A program made the translations under genes and the position numbers. DNA of 64,000 nt from Paraburkholderia ultramafica (lineage in GTDB: Bacteria; Pseudomonadota; Gammaproteobacteria; Burkholderiales; Burkholderiaceae): contig NZ_CADIKK010000015.1 of assembly GCF_902859915.1 (NCBI RefSeq), forward strand, positions 62,001 to 126,000, written 5' to 3'. Shown one piece after another: positions 60,009-64,000 of this stretch. The notes under the pieces were generated by a model. It was given only the letters and a program-made list of their open reading frames with translations. It made no database searches and was not told the DNA's origin. How positions within the stretch are numbered: the first letter of the stretch is position 1; the number at the start of each line of letters is the position of its first letter.

Positions 60009-61980
60009 CTACCCCTGCACCTCCACCGCATAAGCCTGCGCGGGCACCGTCTGCAAGTAGCAGGCAACGGCGCTTGCCCGCATCGGCCGGCTGAACAGAT
60101 AGCCCTGCACCGCGCGCGCCGAGCGCCTTGACGACCCCGGCTTGCGACGCCGTTTCGAGCCCTTCCACCACACATTCGAGCCCGAGGTTCCTGCACAGGT
60201 CGAGCACCGACTTGACGATCTTCTTCGACGCGCTGTTCGAGTCCACGTCGGTCACGAAGCTGCGGTCGATCTTGATCGTATCGAACGGCAAACGATGCAC
60301 GTAGCTCAGGCTCGAATAGCCGGTGCCGAAGTCGTCGAGCGAAACGCGGCAACCGGCCTGTTTGATCATCGTGAGCGAGCTGCGGGCCTGTTCGAAATCG
60401 CGCGTCACGGCGGTCTCCGTGATCTCGAACGACACGCGATGCGGCGGCACGCCGCTTGCCGACACGATCTCGATCAGGCGGCGGGCGCGCGCCGAAGTCG
60501 AGATGTCGATCGCGGACAGATTGAACGATAGAAACAGCTCGCCCGGCCAGCGCGAGACTTCGTCGAGTGCTTTGCGCAACAACACTTCGGTGATGCGCAG
60601 AATCAGTTCGGTACGCTCGGCAATCCGAATGAATTCTTCCGGCTTGACCGTGCCGAGCCGCGCGTTATGCCAGCGTCCGAGCGCTTCCAGACCGATGGGG
60701 CGGTGCGTGAGGAGATCGTAAATCGGCTGGAATTCCAGAAACAGGTCCGCTTCGAGGTCGGCATGGCGCAGTTCCTGGGTGACGAGACTCGAGCGCCGGA
60801 TGCGCGTTTCATGCTCGGTCGAGAAAATCACCGGCGTTCCGCGACGGCTTTCCTTGCCGAAATACAGCGCGGCGTCGGCGCGTTCGAACACCTGCGCGAC
60901 CGTCGTGCCGGCTTCCGGAAACGCGGCCCAGCCGATCGTTCCCGACAACTCGGCGACATTGCCGGCCACGCGATACGGCGCGCTGAGCGCGTCGCAAATG
61001 CGCTGTCCCAACTCGACGAGCATCTCGTTCGATTGCTTGTGCTGCACGAGCACGCCGAATTCATCGCCGCCGAGGCGCGCAAAGAACAGGCCCGGGTCGG
61101 CCTGCGCGAGCAAGCGCAAGCCGACTTCCTGAAGGACCAGGTCGCCGCTCGCGTGCCCGTAGATGTCGTTGACCTGTTTGAAGCCGTCGAGGTCGATCAG
61201 CCCGACATTGAAGCCGGTCCCCGTGGCGAGCGCCTGTTCCGACAGCGCGCGCAGCGATGCGAAGAAGCTGCGCCGGTTGGGCAGGTCGGTCAGACTGTCG
61301 ATGCTCGCGAGCCGGAAGTTGTCGTCGCTGAGCCCCTGCGTTTTCTGCTGGCTCGCCTGCAACTCGCGCTGCGCGTGCACCACGTCGGCGAAGGTCTGGT
61401 AATAGAGCTGAATGTTGACGGCAAGCGCGACGCCGACCAGCGTCATGTCGATCGCCATCGCGATGAACACCGGATAGCCGGTGAAAACGAGGAAGGTAAA
61501 GAAGCTTAGGATAACGATTGAAAGCAGAAACAGGGCGGCCGTGCGCAGGTGCATCAGGCAGAATACGCAGCCGACCAGCGTGGTCGCCATGTAGAACGCG
61601 ACCTGCGCCTGCTCGAAGGCGGTGCCGTAAGGAAACAGCAGAAGCGACCAGCTGCTGAACGCGGCGCCGAACATGCCGGCGAGCCAGGTCAGCTTGCGCA
61701 ATTCGGGCACAGCCTGGTCGTGTGTGAGTACCCGGTGCCGGACGCGCCACCACCGTACGCAACGGATCACGCACAGCGCGCAAAGCGCCGCGGGCACATA
61801 GATGGATAACCAGGCTGGCGCACTGCCCAGATGCGTGACCGTGACGGCCATCGTGTTGACGAGCAGGATGAAATAAAGAAGCGGTATCTGACGGCTGAAC
61901 GCCTGGACTTGCGAGCACACCAGATCGGGGTCGCCCTCCGCGACCGACAGCGCTTCCCTCAATCTGGCTAGCCGAACCAT
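60009..61980 (-). CDS. Membrane GGDEF-EAL protein, frameshifted near its 3' end
   Basis: After a membrane region (five or six helices, about residues 30-205), the protein has a GGDEF domain with intact FFARLGGDEFGVLVQH and then an EAL domain with LEFQPIYDLL, GLEALGRWHN, NLSAIDIS, DDFGTGYSSLSYVHRLPFDT and CVVEGLETASQAGVVKALG. So both cyclic-di-GMP synthesis and hydrolysis motifs are intact. At GGCGCGCGC (plus 60111-60119) the frame shifts: the expected AVQGYLFSRPM and tail to the stop at 60009 lie in the next frame, which a two-base loss in the GC repeat explains. As it stands, the open frame runs on for over 300 unrelated codons to 59062. Start 61980 has GGGAAGGGA upstream. Confidence 0.82.
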
Positions 61981-62166
61981 TCCCTTCCCTTTAACGTTTG
62001 CGCCGCGCACGCAGCTTTGTATATCGGCAGTGCAGGCGAGACCTTGAGTGCCTTTCAAAAGGAAATAAATCGGGCGCTGGGCAAGCGGCAACTACGACCT
62101 CGCAGCAACGGAGCACAAGTCATTTATGCCGTGCAGTGCGTAGCGCCCGGCGTGTTTTTTACCGAT

Positions 62167-62550
62167 TCAAAGCGCTGGGCATGACAACACGCGTTGGGGC
62201 GGAACGGTCGTGCCGGGTTCGCCGCTTCTGGCCGGTGTGCCTTGTGGCGGAGTCGACACGAGGCGGATCGTATTCACGCCGGCATTCGCCAGCACGTATT
62301 TTTCCGGGCTGTTGTCGGGTTGCCAGGAGGCTCGGAAATCGCCGCCGTCGCTGAAAACCAGCAGTTTGCCGTGGACCGTTTTCGCGCCGCTGACGAGGTC
62401 GACGGGTTCACCGTCGCGCATCTGGAAGCCTTGGGGCGAAGCTGAACTGGCTGCGCCGACCAGGGTTGCGCAGCCGTTGTCGTCGGCAGCCGAGGCGGCG
62501 CAAGACATCGCGGCGAGCAGCGCACATGTTGCAATATGGCGAAACTTCAT
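62167..62550 (-). CDS. Small secreted protein of unknown function
   Basis: This 127-residue protein has a signal peptide (MKFRHIATCALLAAMSCAAS, cleavage after SAA). The mature part has ASPQGFQMRDGEPVDLVSGA, KTVHGKLLVFSDGGDFRASW and VLANAGVNTIRLVSTPPQG, with two Cys (NGCATL and LSCPAL) that could form a disulfide. This looks like a small periplasmic beta protein; I recognise no family. GGAGG before the ATG at 62550 supports the start. Single gene, divergent from nothing close. Confidence 0.72.
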   Translation of the reverse strand: MKFRHIATCALLAAMSCAASAADDNGCATLVGAASSASPQGFQMRDGEPVDLVSGAKTVHGKLLVFSDGGDFRASWQPDNSPEKYVLANAGVNTIRLVSTPPQGTPARSGEPGTTVPPQRVLSCPAL

Positions 62551-62901
62551 TTTTTTTATTCCTCCCGGATTCTTGAATCGCGGGGCTTTACGCCCGGCCA
62601 TGCCGACTCTCTGCGATCCACCGCAACATGGCAAAAAAGCCTGCTGGCGGAGCTTTGCACGGCGCTAAAGCACTGAAATTGCAACGGATTGTGATACGTG
62701 GTCAACGCGTGGAAAGCGCCAGAAACGCGTAAGCGCGCGATTCTTATGGCACTTTGCAACGAAAAATCGTCAAATTGGCTCTGGGCGGGTGATACAAGCC
62801 TTACACCGAAGGTTTGCGCGAATGCGCGCCTATGCGTTAGTGTGTCGGTCCCGGCGCAACAGATGTGGCGCCGGTTCCATGATTACCATACGGGATGTGC
62901 T

Positions 62902-63180
62902 ATGAACAAACAGGAACTGATTGATGCAGTCGCCGCAGCAACGGGCGAAAGCAAAGCGGCCACCGGCCAAACCATCGACGCGATCGTCGAAGCGGTGACC
63001 AAAGCCGTGGTGAGCGGCGACACGGTGCAACTGGTCGGTTTCGGTTCTTTCTCGACCGGCGCGCGCGCAGCACGCGTAGGCCGCAATCCGTCGACCGGTG
63101 CCGAGATCCAGATCGCGGCAGCGAAGACGGTGAAGTTCACCGCCGGCAAGGCATTCAAGGAAGCAGTCAACGCGTCGTAA
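62902..63180 (+). CDS. HU-type histone-like DNA-binding protein
   Basis: This 92-residue protein matches HU: MNKQELIDAVAAATGESKAA, IVEAVTKAVVSGDTVQLVGF, GSFSTGARAARVGRNPSTGA (the DNA-binding arm with R-x-G-R-N-P) and AAAKTVKFTAGKAFKEAVN. HU bends DNA and organises the nucleoid. Its arm contains the proline that intercalates into DNA. The upstream open-frame segment is not part of the protein. This is a single gene; several HU paralogues are usual in Burkholderia. Confidence 0.93.
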   Translation: MNKQELIDAVAAATGESKAATGQTIDAIVEAVTKAVVSGDTVQLVGFGSFSTGARAARVGRNPSTGAEIQIAAAKTVKFTAGKAFKEAVNAS

Positions 63181-63372
63181 TGCAACGCGCTTCACGCCGG
63201 AGCATCCACGTGCGCTGTGAAGCGCGCGGCGAGCCATGCCTCGGGCGTGAGGAATCACGCGCTGCCCATCCCCGGTAAGCCCCGGTAAGCTGGACTGATC
63301 GGCGGCTGGTGCGGCGCGTGTGCCTGAGTTGCGTGAGTGAGATGAGCGTTGCGCCGGCGGTTCGCGGCGCGC

Positions 63373-64000
63373 TCAGCCCGCGCGGCGCTTGCGGGTTGCG
63401 TCGGCGAGGGTGTCGAGCACCGGCTCGGTTTGCGCCCAGCTCACGCAGGCATCCGTGATCGATACGCCGTAACGCAACGGCACACCGGCCTTCAGATCCT
63501 GACGGCCTTCTTCCAGATGACTCTCCAGCATGACGCCGATAATGCGGCGCTCGCGCTGCGACAACTGCTGCGCCAGATCCTGCACCACCTCCAGTTGACG
63601 CAAATGCGATTTGCCCGAGTTCGCATGCGAACAGTCGATCATGACCTGCTCGCGCAGACCCGCTGATCTGAGCGCGGCACAGGTGGCCTCCACCGACGCG
63701 CTGTCGTAGTTCGGTCCTTTCTTGCCGCCGCGCAGGATCACGTGCGCGTCGTCGTTGCCACGCGTTTCGAAGATCGCGGCCATGCCCATTTTCGTCATGC
63801 CCATGAACGCATGGCTCGCGCGCGCCGCGACGATTGCGTCCGCAGCGATCTGCACGCCGCCGTCGGTGCCGTTCTTGAAACCGATCGGGCAGCTCAACCC
63901 CGAAGCCAGTTGCCGATGACTCTGGCTCTCCGTCGTGCGTGCACCGATGGCGCCCCACGCGATCAGATCGGCAATGTATTGCGGGCTGAGCAGGTCGAGA
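63373..64000 (-). CDS. aroG: 3-deoxy-7-phosphoheptulonate synthase, class I (3' part; continues beyond window)
   Basis: The last 208 codons of the gene lie in the window; the 5' part is beyond position 64000. LDLLSPQYIADLIAWGAIGA, RTTESQSHRQLASGLSCPIG, FKNGTDGGVQIAADAIVAAR, MGMAAIFETRGNDDAHVILR, GGKKGPNYDSASV, MIDCSHANSGKSHLRQLEVV and SLITDACVSW-like blocks match E. coli AroF/G/H. Catalytic and metal-binding residues (Lys, Arg, His and Cys-associated segments) appear intact. The enzyme starts the shikimate pathway by joining phosphoenolpyruvate and erythrose 4-phosphate. The feedback amino acid cannot be read here. Confidence 0.93.
   Translation of the reverse strand, partial: LDLLSPQYIADLIAWGAIGARTTESQSHRQLASGLSCPIGFKNGTDGGVQIAADAIVAARASHAFMGMTKMGMAAIFETRGNDDAHVILRGGKKGPNYDSASVEATCAALRSAGLREQVMIDCSHANSGKSHLRQLEVVQDLAQQLSQRERRIIGVMLESHLEEGRQDLKAGVPLRYGVSITDACVSWAQTEPVLDTLADATRKRRAG

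Overview
The window is GC-rich chromosomal DNA from a member of the Burkholderiaceae, most likely Paraburkholderia or Burkholderia. The indicators are the Gram-negative trimeric porin, the protein family types, the codon bias and the linkage of a putrescine (Puu) cluster with DUF979/DUF2891 genes. The assignment is inference; there is no rRNA or complete tRNA to anchor it.

Layout, left to right. 0-4 kb: a decayed GntR regulator, protocatechuate 4,5-dioxygenase subunits (ligBA type), the stub of an aromatic-acid transporter, a membrane protein and a porin. 4-6.7 kb: the most unusual region, with four near-identical 77-residue peptides carrying double-glycine-type leaders. Three sit in a tandem array with an exact 355-bp period, and the fourth lies in a larger duplication offset by 1860 bp. 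Copies 1 and 4 each follow a sigma-54-type -24/-12 promoter and an upstream imperfect dyad. 6.7-17.8 kb: a SnoaL-like protein, a polysaccharide pyruvyl transferase, two small secreted proteins, a decaying tartrate locus (frameshifted LysR, intact tartrate dehydrogenase, MFS tail), class I fructose-bisphosphate aldolase, a PAP2 phosphatase, an unknown protein and an M14 carboxypeptidase. 18.3-23.9 kb: a probable operon encoding a DUF3141 PhaC-like hydrolase, phosphate acyltransferase, acetate kinase, FabI-type enoyl reductase and an RRM protein, preceded by a 76-bp tRNA-shaped element. 24-31 kb: a regulator reduced to its HTH, PaiB, a cupin, small secreted proteins, a double alpha/beta hydrolase and insertion-sequence scars. 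31.6-36.9 kb: a broken P-type ATPase, a Na/Pi cotransporter and a PPK2 kinase.

37-47.5 kb: a ParA-like ATPase, a TPR-glycosyltransferase, a DsbA-family protein, a 2OG-Fe(II) oxygenase, DNA polymerase II, a PRC-barrel protein and DUF2891 with a truncated DUF979. 47.5-54.7 kb: the putrescine catabolism locus (puuA, spuC-type aminotransferase, puuD, puuR, puuC) in which the gamma-glutamylputrescine oxidase gene puuB survives only as a 3' remnant. 54.7-64 kb: a DedA-rhodanese fusion, a cupin, an AhpD-like protein, an MFS permease, a LysR regulator, a GGDEF-EAL protein frameshifted in a GC repeat, a small secreted protein, an HU protein and the 3' part of a DAHP synthase.

Two themes stand out. 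One is the peptide family under apparent sigma-54 control, with no maturation or export gene nearby. The other is the number of genes broken by internal deletion or frameshift (GntR, aromatic MFS, LysR, tartrate MFS, MocR, zinc-type dehydrogenase, P-type ATPase, DUF979, PuuB, GGDEF-EAL), which suggests a genome under relaxed selection.
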